The position numbers and the translations under genes are program-made. From Azolla caroliniana (Eukaryota > Polypodiophyta): DNA of 64,000 bases. The stretch is taken from positions 22,444,001 through 22,508,000 of the forward strand of contig JBHGNT010000004.1 in NCBI GenBank assembly GCA_043228905.1, given 5' to 3'. Position 1 is the first letter of the stretch; the number at the start of each line of letters is the position of its first letter. The notes below the pieces were generated by a model. It did not search any database. It was given only the letters and a program-made list of their open reading frames with translations, and was not told where the DNA came from. Shown here piece after piece: positions 21,904-30,881 of the stretch.

Positions 21904-23603
21904 CTAAATTTTTGTAGGTACAACAATGAGAGGATGGACACGACAGCAAATAAGTCCACATTTGTCAGACATGTCCAAGGAATGGTGGCCAGGGGGGAGC
22001 ATGAGCTTCCAATCGTCGAAGGCATGAACTAGGTTCGCGAGTGTCATCTCGACGGTAGGCAAGGCGAGGTTCATACCAGGACAAATCCTTCTCCCCGAGC
22101 CAAATGGAAGGACCTCAAAATGTTTGCCTTTGACATCAATAGAGGAGTTACAACCATTAGACATGAAGCGGTCCGGCAGAAACATGTCGGGATCATCCTT
22201 CCATATGTCGGGGTCGTGTCCGATGGCCCATAAATTGATGAGGACCGTGGTTCCTTTGGGGATCCTATAGCCACCCACATCTTCACAGGCATCAAGGGAC
22301 ATGTGTGGGAGCAATAATGGTGTAGGAGGGTGCATCCGGAATGTTTCCTTGACGACAGCTCTCAGGTATGGCAAGTGTGGGATGTCTGAGACCTCTACTA
22401 CATCTCGTTCTCGTCCAACCACAATATTGAGCTCATCTCGAAGCTTTCCCATGACACTTGGATTTGACAATAGTTCGCCCATCGCCCAATCTATGGTCGT
22501 GCTCGTTGTCTCAACCCCCGCCCCCAACAACTCCTGCAAATGCAAAACAACATAGTTTTTTCTTTTTTATTTATTTTAAAAGTGTGTGCTAAGTTTGTTA
22601 TATATATATATATATAGCCTAAATATGTAAATATATAAAGGTAGGTCCGTCCGCCCTCTTGGTGAGCTGATTGACTCACCATTATGCGAGCCTTCACTAA
22701 CCCTCTGCTAAATTTGTTCTCCGGCAACAGGAAGGCATCTAGGATGTCTTTAACCAACTCCTGACTGCTTATCACACCCTTCTCCTCCCGCTCAGCGATG
22801 ATCTGTTCCGTGAAATCGTCGAACCACGAATACGACTTCTTCATCGAAGCCTTTGCGTTGTAGTCGAGAAAACCAAGCGAGGGTAGGAATTCGCCGATAA
22901 GGGGAGCAGCAAGTAAATCCCCAAGTTCCTCAATGCGTTGTTTGCATATAACTGTGGACTTGGTGGAACATTCAGACCTTTGACGGTCGATGATACGCCA
23001 CATGATGTCCACCATGAGGTTCCCAATGCAAGCAGTGAGATTAATGGCATGGCCAGCATTGCTAGCAGGGATAAGGTGAGTCTGAATGAGGCGACGGATC
23101 TCATGGGAGACGATGCCCGAATGGAACTCTTCGATATGGTGTGGGGCAAAGATGTGGTCGATGTAGGCCTTCCGTGCCGCTCTCCATTCGTTGCTATAAG
23201 GGAGGAAAGTAACCAGCTTCTCGCCGAACTCGCGGCCGAGGAGGAGCCTGGCCTGGGGGGAGGGCGGGCGGCTCGCGAACGTCTTGTCATGCGTGTGGAG
23301 GAGCGCACGAGCCAGGGATGGGCTCGACACCACGATCAAGGGCCTGGATGCGAGTCGAAGGAGGAAGATGGGACCATATTTCGTGGCGAGGCCCGCGAGG
23401 TATCGATGCCGAGTCGTGCCCCCCATCATGAGGTGTGGAATGTTGCCAAGAACAGGGAATGCAAAGGGCCCTGGGGGAACAAGCCTACTACTACTACTAC
23501 TACTACCGTATCTCCTCCTCCATTCATGCCCTGCCCATAACGCGGCCAGTACTACTAAAGAAGCTATGCAAATGTACGCCAATAATAATAATAATGTCTC
23601 CAT
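21904..23603 (-). CDS. Cytochrome P450 monooxygenase, plant A-type, two exons
   Basis: Exon 1 is 23603-22680 (308 codons), the intron 22679-22534 (146 bp, GTGAGT...TTTGCAG, phase 0), and exon 2 22533-21904 (209 codons plus stop), giving about 517 residues, normal for microsomal P450s. Visible parts: an N-terminal membrane anchor (METLLLLLAYICIASLVVLAA), a Pro-rich hinge (LVPPGPFAFPVLGN), the I-helix oxygen-binding motif AGVETTS right after the splice, the K-helix ETFR (ExxR), PDRF in place of PERF, and the heme-binding loop FGSGRRICPG with the Cys ligand. It would oxidise a small hydrophobic substrate at the ER membrane with a P450 reductase partner; the substrate and family number cannot be told. 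No defect is seen. It is the only intact host gene here, isolated between repeat blocks. Confidence 0.93.
22534..22679 (-). other. P450 intron
   Basis: 146 bp, AT-rich, with a (TA) run at 22598-22615. The donor GTGAGT follows codon ATG, and the acceptor TTTGCAG precedes GAG of the I-helix segment. Joining the exons here restores the usual spacing before AGVETTS. Confidence 0.88.
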
Positions 23604-23624
23604 TATAATTCAATCCCTCCCTCA

Positions 23625-23626
<2 letters not shown>

Positions 23627-23686
<60 letters not shown>
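23627..23686. repeat. Compound CA/CT microsatellite just upstream of the P450 start
   Basis: (CA)n at 23627-23659 runs into (CT)n to 23686. On the gene strand it is (GA)n(GT)n ending about 24 bp before the ATG, so it lies in the 5' UTR or core promoter. A CT/GA run (23827-23839) lies farther up. Confidence 0.95.
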
Positions 23687-23688
<2 letters not shown>

Positions 23689-23699
23689 GTAATAAGAAT

Positions 23700-24435
23700 G
23701 CTTGAGTTGTGAAGGAAAGGGGGTGCTTTTATCGTGCGCATTGAGGGGAGAGCACAGTAGCTTGACAAAATAAGTAACTAGACAACATCTCAAATGCTGA
23801 CAAAATAAGTAAGTTGATAAAAGAGAGAGAGAGAGAGAGGTGTGAAGGATAAAAAGACATGAATAAAAAGAGAGAGAGAGGTACAAGAACACACGCGTCT
23901 AATTTCATTTCCCACAAGAAGAATAGAAATTTAAGAAAGAAGAATATTGGCACAAGAATATGACTCATGAGGATCTCATTCAGATTAAGTAAGATGGACG
24001 TGCCACCATCATCAATTAAGTCACGTGAATTGACTCTGTTGAGTTGCCTTAATAACATAGAATTCATACGTGGCCAAATTCTCAGCCCCTACCACACAAC
24101 CTTTCGTGTCATTCCCTTCTGTCCAGAACGCACACCTTATCTCCTCCATGATGGTTGGCTTAAGTTCCATAGTACATAAAATTCGTGTTCGCCTAGCATA
24201 ACATTAGTTTGGTGTCTCCTTCCGCACTAAATCCATGAGCAGCATGCATTTTACACATCATCGTCAAAAATTATACTTCACAAAACATAGCATGTGGTCC
24301 TAAATCAATCTAACCCATAGATAGATAGCTTCTCCAACATACACGTTACTCATGATCGCTTTTGCCAAGAAGATAAGATAGATTGTCCACGCCCCGATTT
24401 AGGTAAACTCACAAACCCCTCTTTTTTTCATTACC
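23700..24435. other. Non-coding region upstream of the P450
   Basis: GA-rich and AT-rich DNA without a convincing ORF, RNA or element signature. It probably includes the P450 promoter, but no specific site can be supported. Confidence 0.45.
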
Positions 24436-24800
24436 CCTCCTTTGAGGACGAGTATCTATGAGTTGTATGTAATGCATAAATTGGAACTTGAACTTATTAG
24501 GTCTACATTCGACCATTGGGGGTATAGAATAACCAATGCATGAGGCACCTATAATACATATAGATTGTTATTCACAACCTTGGAATCCAAAGCAATCAAA
24601 ACTTCAACTTGAGTTCTAGGACATCAACAAGTTCAATTGGAGGTGGGGGGGTAGAACAACTTGATTCGCAACGGAGCTAGAAGCATATCTATACTTCCTT
24701 ATATGAGACATGGAACTTTGAATTGCGATGCATATGTGGATGGAGGGTAAAAATAACATGTCTAAGAAAACAAAAACTTGTCTAAATCTAGTTGACATGA
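24436..24800 (-). mobile_element. Very degraded chromovirus 3' pol relic (F)
   Basis: The plus-strand text 24500-24770 runs parallel to 44860-45095 of chromovirus C. Shared pieces are CGACCATTGGGGGTATAGAATAACCAAT against GATCATTGGGGATATAGCCTAACCAAT, a G-rich AATTGGAGGTGGGGG against ACGGGTGGTGGGGG, and GATGCATATGTGGATGGAGG against GATGCATGTGTGGAGGGAGG, in the same order and spacing. On the minus strand this is the integrase tail and chromodomain. A polypurine-like stretch (reverse of 24441-24453) lies where the 3' LTR would start. No open frame survives. Confidence 0.6.
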
Positions 24801-24829
24801 AAGTTATAACAATGAAAAAAATGATCACT

Positions 24830-26100
24830 ACATATCAAGGAATCGACAAAAATTAGATAAACAAGATGAATGAAAGGCTCTATTTTGAATGAATATATAG
24901 AGTAAAACAATGGCATTTAATTCATGGTCGTTGTGACAAGGTTGTGTTCTACAAAGAAGAAGGGAAATTTAACATTGTTCAATCAAGATATATTGTGGTT
25001 GGCAACACAATAATATTGTGCAGAAGAACATTTCGTGAAAATGGATGTGGAGCCAGGAAAAGAAAGATATTGAATGCTTCCAAAAATCGTCTTTCAATCT
25101 TTATTGTAGTTGAAAAGTCACCATTTGTTGATATGAGCTAAAAGTTTTGTCATAACTTCCTTTTTTGTTCATGATATTTGCCAAAGACTTTATAAACTCA
25201 AAAAGTAACTTAATAATGAGGTAGAAAACGTGCATATTTTTCAATTTAAATCAAAGAAAACTTGCATATTTGTTGTTAAATCTATTTTCTTCATTAAATA
25301 ATGTGGCATAATTGATAAACATTTCAATGTTTTCATACATGAGGGTAGATGCACCGTCTAAAACTCTGTTGCAAAATTCTTAGTTTCATGACTTCTTTCT
25401 TTAAAGGAACATGTGAATCCTATCCATCTCATATTTTACGTGGTGTCACTTACTTCGAAGATTCGACTAAACTAAGTCTTCTCTCCCTCACTAAACAAAT
25501 GATCGCATGTCTTATACCATAATGTTAAGTAGATCTATAGCATGTGGCACACATGTCGTGAAGATATGCGCACCAACAAGGAATGCCAAGCAACTAGCTT
25601 ACAAAAAGGGGAATAGAATAATCCAAGCAAGAGGGAATGGAAGCGAATGGGCAGCCTAGTTTGAAACGGCCACACGTATATTGTAAAAGCTTTAAAAATC
25701 ACTTTGTAGTGTCTTTTATGCTTCTTCTTCAATCTTGAGAGTTTCTCCTAGTGATTAATGCTTAAAGCCTCATTTTCTATTTCCATAATTGTAATTAAGA
25801 GCTAAGAGAGATTAATGATAGTGATTAGTAAACCAAGCTCCAATCTCTCTCTCTTGATGGTGCTCAACCTCTTTGTACTAAGATTGGTGATAATAAGATA
25901 TTATATTCATTTTCACTTCTTTGTGTAAGCATACGAGAGAGTAAGAGAGATATTAATATTAATCACATAATGTTAAGTAAGCTAGTAGCTCAGATGTACT
26001 TCACAATTACCTCTGCCAGGTTTGCCACCATAAGGGCATACACCAGTCCGAATCCTAGCCCAACGACGTCGACAGGAAGCAAAACTCCATTGATCTATTG
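24830..26100. other. AT-rich DNA, no recognised gene
   Basis: A 65-codon frame at 24944-25141 has no recognisable motif and is not called. The interval from about 25740 may contain a decayed LTR belonging to the leader motif at 26125, but its ends cannot be fixed. Confidence 0.4.
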
Positions 26101-26124
26101 AAGTGCGTCTGTACGACACCTCTA

Positions 26125-26145
26125 TTTGGTGTCGTTGTTGGGGAT
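26125..26145 (+). other. Decayed Tat/Athila-type leader motif after a lost 5' LTR
   Basis: The 21-mer here matches the TTTGGCGCCGTTGCCGGGGA motif familiar after the 5' LTR of many plant Tat/Athila Gypsy elements, and every difference is C to T. It suggests an old plus-strand element, but neither LTR nor coding region can be delimited. Confidence 0.4.
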
Positions 26146-26519
26146 AAGATCAATGCATGAAGCTATCGACAAGCTCTACGTAAGCTTACGAGGTAAGCCA
26201 ATTAGTGAGGAAGAGATTAAGAAAGTGAAACCTACTATTTGTTTTACATAGATTAAATTTTTGTTCACTTAATATTTTGTTATCTAATTTTTTATTATCT
26301 AATTTTCCTTAATCATCCGAACATTAGCACACTAAACATCCATTTTTTACTGATCGTTTGGCAATAATTAGTTACTTTCAAATTAAAGTAAAACTAGTTT
26401 CATTAGCGTTGAACGTTATTCAAGATAATTGACACATCCAATCTGGCGATTGGCACAAAATCTTAAGTTTGATGCCAAACTTTTCAAAGCGGTAACCGTC
26501 ACAAATGAGCATTCAACAA
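26146..26519. other. AT-rich, unassigned
   Basis: No coding or element signature is recognised. The inner end of element E's LTR may extend into this stretch. Confidence 0.4.
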
Positions 26520-26826
26520 ACGAACACTTGACAAGCGAGTGTTCGACTGTCACGGACGAGTAGAATAGAGCAGATCCAAGACGAGACTAAGTACTACGAG
26601 GGAGAATAGACAAGTGAAAAGAACAAGAACTCAACTTATGTTTCCGTAACTGTTGTTGTTCACCTTGATTAGAATCAAGGTATACTTGAGTATTTAAATA
26701 CAAGAAGGTAGAGGTATGCATGCAAGCTAGGAATAGAGAATGGATGAGGATGCATGCAAGCTAGGAAACTTCTAATGTTCAATCTAGAATACATCAAGTT
26801 GGATTTTATATAAGGATGCATAGATG

Positions 26827-26897
26827 GACGTCGCCTAATTGGTAGGGTTGCCCACTGGAGACCTCGAAGGTCATGGGTTCAACCCCTACCTTCCATC
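26827..26897 (+). other. tRNA-like sequence inside the E LTR (antisense to E)
   Basis: The A-box-like TCGCCTAATTGG (26831-26842, one mismatch to the consensus) and B-box GGTTCAACCCC (26876-26886, a full match to GGTTCRANNCC) are 45 bp apart, as in tRNA genes. Acceptor pairing is poor, so I do not call a functional tRNA. Confidence 0.55.
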
Positions 26898-26931
26898 GTG
26901 GCATGGCATCTAGTTCACTTCATATATATGT

Positions 26932-27266
26932 CTACGACATTATCCTCCCTTTAAGGCCACCTCCCAAGACCCACGCGGTTAGCTTCTATAGGTACCGTTG
27001 ATGAAAAGACCGAATGACCCCTAGAGCATTTTGTAAATGTGTAACTGGTTCCCATGTGGTGTCCGAAATGGGGTAACCTTTCCATAAGACCAAATATTGA
27101 AGTTGTCCACGACGCAAGTGAGAGTCGAGGATTTAGGTAACCTCGTACTCCTCCCCTGTCGATGATTCCACAAGCGGTGATGGAGAAGGTTGTCATCCCG
27201 GAATTCGAGAAGGATGGTAGAGTTCGAGGTCCAAAAAACCGTGTAAAACATTGTGAATCTTGAATG
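26932..27266 (-). pseudogene. Chromovirus E integrase tail and chromodomain
   Basis: In a frame broken by two stops, the minus strand reads an integrase tail (LELYHPSRIPG), then a clear chromodomain (EEYEV, LQYLVLWKGYPISDTTWEPV, THLQNALGVIRSFHQ), then LKGRIMS and a stop directly at the polypurine tract. Chromodomains at this position bind modified histone tails and guide integration in Gypsy chromoviruses. In-frame stops occur near 27133 and 26983. Confidence 0.8.
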
Positions 27267-27634
27267 TTGGGGGAAGCGCTAACTAGAAGGCGACTTGGTT
27301 GTGTCGAGAGAGAGAGAATCGAAAGGGAAATATTATATTGCAGTGTAAAACAAATTACAAAGAGTAGGCAACAAAGTGCTATATAATAGCGTTGAACCAA
27401 ATTAGTTTTGGGATGATTGATAGATCCCTATTTATAAGTAATATAGAACACTCTAGAATATTCTAGGTCATTCTAGAATGTAGAGTAATATAGAATAGTC
27501 CTATGATATTAGATTACATATTCTAAAAACCATAGATATAAACATATTATTACAATGGTTAAGGATTCAAGATGTTTATAACAAGGTCGAAGGTTCAAAT
27601 CCTGTCGAGGCATAATGTGAGTGTCATCATGACT
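27267..27634 (-). repeat. 3' LTR of chromovirus C
   Basis: About 368 bp on the minus strand, from AGTCATGATGAC after AAGAAGGGAGATAG to CCCCCAACA at 27267. It has a TATA-like TTATAAATAG (reverse of about 27429-27438) followed about 30 bp on by AATTTGGTTCAACGC, the same start-site motif as in the D LTRs. It contains an antisense tRNA-like module with B-box GGTTCAAATCC (27592-27602). Confidence 0.8.
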
Positions 27635-27657
27635 CTATCTCCCTTCTTTGATGACAC

Positions 27658-27940
27658 GGCCGGCAAAGGAGTCCAGAGTGGGAAACGGAGAGCTAATTAA
27701 GTAGTAGGAATGTGGTTGTAATTAAGCTATAAGTGTGGACGGACAGACCGGAATCGGTATGCCGTTCCGGATCCGGACCGATCCCGAACAGGTGCGGATG
27801 GCACCGTTTTGTAATACAGACCGGAAACTTATTTAAAGGCCCGGATACAATGTAATAGTTAGCGGTTAATTAATGAAAGCTTAAGCGTTGTTATCTTTCT
27901 GTGTTAATTGTCGTTCTGTCTTAATTGTTATATTTTACGC
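27658..27940 (+). repeat. 5' LTR of Gypsy-A2, first piece
   Basis: It matches 44325-44607, with TGTTACC missing at the start. It is interrupted at ACGC by Gypsy-B2 and continues at 35202-35351. Confidence 0.9.
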
Positions 27941-28710
27941 TGTCGTGAAGAAAACCGTCCATAGGCGGAATCGGCGCACCAAGGCGTGGGAACCGGTTCT
28001 TCACGCGCGCACGCTCCAAGTTGTACATAGAAGTTAATTGTGAGGATAATCGGCAGGAACGGGCCCTAACTCAAGTGGAGACAAAGACCGCGCGAACAGT
28101 CTTTTCGGTCGCGCGCGCGAACTGTACGAGTCGGCGGCGTAACTACGCGGATGCGTGAAAAACGGAGCGGATCCCTGTCCAAAAGGGACAGGGAATAAAG
28201 CTGACATGACGGCCTGCTCGTCGGGCTATAAAAAGAGGAGGAAAGAGCTGTTGCAGGCATCTCGCGGGGGAGAGGACGAAGTGCTGTCGGACCGTTTCTG
28301 GACGCTTCTCTCTCTGTTTTCCTTCCTTCTCGAGCTCCATAGTTTTCTGTGCAGGGTTCCGAGGAGGCTCGCGCTGTTTCGAGGAACGCCCGAGTGCTTC
28401 CGGCAGCCCCTTTGAGCGTCGAAGTGAACAGGCATCGGCATCTGTTCGCCGGCCTGTTCGGTTGTAACCAACCTGTGCCCCGTCGAGGGTTGTAGTCGTG
28501 ATTAGCCATTTTCTTAATATACATATTAAGTCATTCACATCTGTCTGTGTCGGTCTCTGTCCGCGTTCTCCGTGCTGAAGGGCCGTGTCCCTGTGTATCC
28601 CCGGTCCTGCGTAGCCGGTTCTCTCTCTTTCTCCTCCCTCGCTTGCTCTTTGGTCCGAGACCCCCGCGGTCCCGCCTCGATTCCACGCGCACTTGCATAA
28701 TATCTCGACA
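27941..28710 (+). repeat. 5' LTR of Gypsy-B2
   Basis: 770 bp, TGTCGTGAAGAAAACC to ATATCTCGACA, nearly identical to 34432-35201 (differences seen near 28051 and 28480). The promoter TATA box is TATAAAAA at 28227-28234. Confidence 0.95.
28227..28234 (+). promoter_or_regulatory. TATA box of the Gypsy-B2 LTR
   Basis: GGGCTATAAAAAGAGG, a consensus TATA box within the LTR; the second copy is at 34718-34725. Transcription would start about 30 bp downstream. Confidence 0.75.
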
Positions 28711-28714
28711 TCTT

Positions 28715-28732
28715 TGGTGAACCCGACGTGAA
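28715..28732 (+). other. Primer binding site of Gypsy-B2, tRNA-Trp type
   Basis: TGGTGAACCCGACGTGAA, 4 nt after the LTR, is complementary to the 3' end (TTCACGTCGGGTTCACCA) of plant tRNA-Trp as I remember it. It lies in front of gag and partly in its open frame. Confidence 0.65.
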
Positions 28733-28754
28733 AGAGGCGGCAGAAGAGCAGAAG

Positions 28755-30881
28755 ATGAGGGGGTCGGATCTCGCAGAGGCCATGGCTTCGGCCGTGGATC
28801 GGATTGTAAACGCGCGCGAGAGCACCGGTGCCCTCGACAGAGCTATTGAGGCGGTCGTCGGCACGATCGGCCGGTTCGATGGGAAGGATGCCACGAAGTA
28901 TTTGGCGTCCTACGGTGCAGAGATGCTGATGCGGGACATTCCGGAAGAAAGGCGTCTTGCCGGATTTCCCCGAGTAGCGATGCCGAGCATCCATGCGGAG
29001 GTGCTCGAGGTGCGGACGGAGAGCCGTACCTGGGAGGAGTTCGAAGGTCGGCTCCTAGAGAAATACGGGCTGGACGACGCGCTCCGGCTTTCGAAGCGAA
29101 GGTTCATGGAATGGGTGGAGTCCCCGGGGAAGGGAAGAAACGCGTCGGCGCTCCTCCGGGAGTTCGAGGAAAACTTTGCGCGCCTTTCGGCGCTCGACCG
29201 AACCATCCTGGACACGAGCCGGGTCTTGCTGTTTGTCAAGTCGGTCGACGAGCGGGATCGGGAGCAAGTGGGCCTCTTGCTGGAAACCGAAGAAGGGCTC
29301 ACTACCGACTGGGCGGCTGTCAAGAAGGTCTGTGGCCGTTTCGACAAACGGCGAGAATGGGCGGATAACGGGGCGACCGGGTCGGGCTCGGTCGCAGCAA
29401 GGAAGCTCGAACCAGCGCCACATGAGCGCAAGGAAGAGACCCGGGAGTGGTTGGAAACCGGTTCGGCTTCGACCGGCGTAGTCAGAGGCTCAACCGGAGG
29501 AGCGGCGCTGGAGGAATTGACGAAGGCGATAAAGGACCTCCAAATCGCGCAGGCCCGAAGGGAAGGAGGCGAACCGGCTCGTGACCGACGGCCGGCGGCA
29601 GGAAACAGGTGCATGTGGTGCGATGAAGTCAGCCACATTCGGAAGGACTGCGGCGACTTCGCGGAGGCGCTGAGGGACAGGGTGGTGTACCTGTGGGAAG
29701 GACGGGTGCATGCCAGCGACACCCGAAGGGCCCTGAGCCGAAACGACGGAAAAGGTGGTATGAAAAGGTTGATGGAAGAGGCGGCGGCCCGACACGCGGA
29801 AACCGTCCACTACTCGGTGTCGGCCGGCATTCGAGTCGGGGGCGGCGAGGCCCGAAGGGAAAGCAAAGCCGGATTCTGGCCGACGATGCTGGAAGGCCTT
29901 GCCGGTGCAAGGCTTAAAGGGGAGGAATCGGACAGTGCGGAGAAACGGGTACGGGAGATGACCGGGTGGAGCGACCCGGTCGAGGAAAGGACGGGCTTCG
30001 TGGAAGCCGCTTGCCAGAATTACGAGGCTCTGGTAGAAGAGAAGCGGGTGGGGAGACCTGGGACGACCGGGCCCTCACAACGATACGAGACCCGGTCCGG
30101 GCCACGACGGGACGAAGCCGGCGGGGCCGGCACGCAAGATAAACCCCAGAAGGGCGGGTACCGTCTGGGGACGGAGATAGAAAGGACCACGGACTTACGA
30201 AAGGTCCTGGAGGAACGGATCCTCGACAGCAAGGTGGAGCTGTCGTTACGAGAGGTGCTGGGAATCGCCAAGAAGGAGTTCCACGACTCCATCGTGGACT
30301 TGGTGAAACGGAAGAGGCTGTCGACGGAGACAGAACCGGAAAGGCCGGTGGAGGTGCGGACGACGCACCTAGACGACATGGCGCTGGGAGACGAGTGTGC
30401 GGAAAGCCACTATTCGAGACCACACTGGGCCCGAGCGACCACGGAAACCCCGGTGAAGATCGGCGATGTCCGGGAACCGGTGATAGCTTTGGTGGACCAC
30501 GGATCGGAGATCAATTTGATGTCCATTGACTTCTATAAGAAGGGCAAATGGCCGATCAACACCAAGCACGGGTGGAAAATAAGGGCAGCAATGCGCGCCA
30601 CCGAGGAACTGCACGGGGCCTGTCCGAATGTGCGAGTCAAGATTGGCGACGTCGAGATTGACCAGCACTTCTTCGTGCAGGAGACGTCTTCGCATCCGGT
30701 CATTCTGGGAGAGCCGTACATCACGGCGGCGCGAATGGAGACCAAAGTGCTGGACAATGGTTCGGCCTACGCGAGGGTCAAAAGTCAAGACGGGCGCCAT
30801 TCGGTCCAGTTTCTGACGGTAAGGCCGAACCACGAACGTAACCGCGATTCCCTCGGTTCCGAAACCCGAGAGGATTTTTAG
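28755..30881 (+). CDS. Gypsy-B2 Gag-protease polyprotein
   Basis: 708 residues from the first ATG (the frame is open further up, but only GTG lies there). The N-terminal half is a capsid-like helical region (RTWEEFEGRLLEKYGLDDALRLSKRRFMEWV). A CCHC knuckle (CMWCDEVSHIRKDC, about 29610-29650) is followed by a conserved block (WEGRVHASDTRRALS, MKRLMEEAAARHAE). The C-terminal part is the aspartic protease, with active site ALVDHGSEINLMS (about 30490-30530) and HPVILGEPYI. The usual D-S/T-G is D-H-G here. Protease is therefore made with Gag and the other enzymes come from the next frame. It ends in TTT TAG at 30876-30881 inside the start of the pol frame. Confidence 0.92.
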   Translation: MRGSDLAEAMASAVDRIVNARESTGALDRAIEAVVGTIGRFDGKDATKYLASYGAEMLMRDIPEERRLAGFPRVAMPSIHAEVLEVRTESRTWEEFEGRLLEKYGLDDALRLSKRRFMEWVESPGKGRNASALLREFEENFARLSALDRTILDTSRVLLFVKSVDERDREQVGLLLETEEGLTTDWAAVKKVCGRFDKRREWADNGATGSGSVAARKLEPAPHERKEETREWLETGSASTGVVRGSTGGAALEELTKAIKDLQIAQARREGGEPARDRRPAAGNRCMWCDEVSHIRKDCGDFAEALRDRVVYLWEGRVHASDTRRALSRNDGKGGMKRLMEEAAARHAETVHYSVSAGIRVGGGEARRESKAGFWPTMLEGLAGARLKGEESDSAEKRVREMTGWSDPVEERTGFVEAACQNYEALVEEKRVGRPGTTGPSQRYETRSGPRRDEAGGAGTQDKPQKGGYRLGTEIERTTDLRKVLEERILDSKVELSLREVLGIAKKEFHDSIVDLVKRKRLSTETEPERPVEVRTTHLDDMALGDECAESHYSRPHWARATTETPVKIGDVREPVIALVDHGSEINLMSIDFYKKGKWPINTKHGWKIRAAMRATEELHGACPNVRVKIGDVEIDQHFFVQETSSHPVILGEPYITAARMETKVLDNGSAYARVKSQDGRHSVQFLTVRPNHERNRDSLGSETREDF
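30842..30881 (+). promoter_or_regulatory. Gag/pol overlap with possible -1 frameshift site
   Basis: The pol frame (-1 relative to gag) opens after a TAA at 30839-30841 and has no stop before the pol Met at 31004. The gag frame ends at TAG 30879-30881, directly after a run of five T (30875-30879). A -1 slip on TTT at the stop would join Gag to Pol with no other change. Confidence 0.55.

Larger units (their letters stand above)
26520..27266 (-). mobile_element. Chromovirus E remnant: chromodomain end plus LTR
   Basis: On the minus strand the pol 3' end (27266 to 26932) runs through a polypurine tract (AAAGGGAGGATAA) into an LTR starting TGTCGTAGACAT at 26939. The LTR has a TATA-like TATTTAAATA (26691-26700) and a perfect 8-bp inverted repeat 21-37 bp beyond it (26663-26670 with 26673-26680). 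Its far end lies near 26.4-26.5 kb but is uncertain. Element C is inserted in its pol at 27266/27267. Confidence 0.72.

Noticed and set aside
23626-23892. ORF rich in Val-Cys and Arg-Glu repeats
   Set aside because: Pure translation of CA and GA microsatellites.
24944-25141. 65-codon ORF in AT-rich DNA
   Set aside because: No motif, no homologue in the window, and length expected by chance.
26827-26897. A functional tRNA gene
   Set aside because: A and B boxes are good, but acceptor and other stems pair poorly and no anticodon arm can be drawn with confidence. It lies in an LTR where relatives have similar degenerate modules.
28715-28732. Self-priming in Gypsy-B2
   Set aside because: No LTR segment near the expected start is complementary to the primer site, whereas tRNA-Trp fits over 18 nt.
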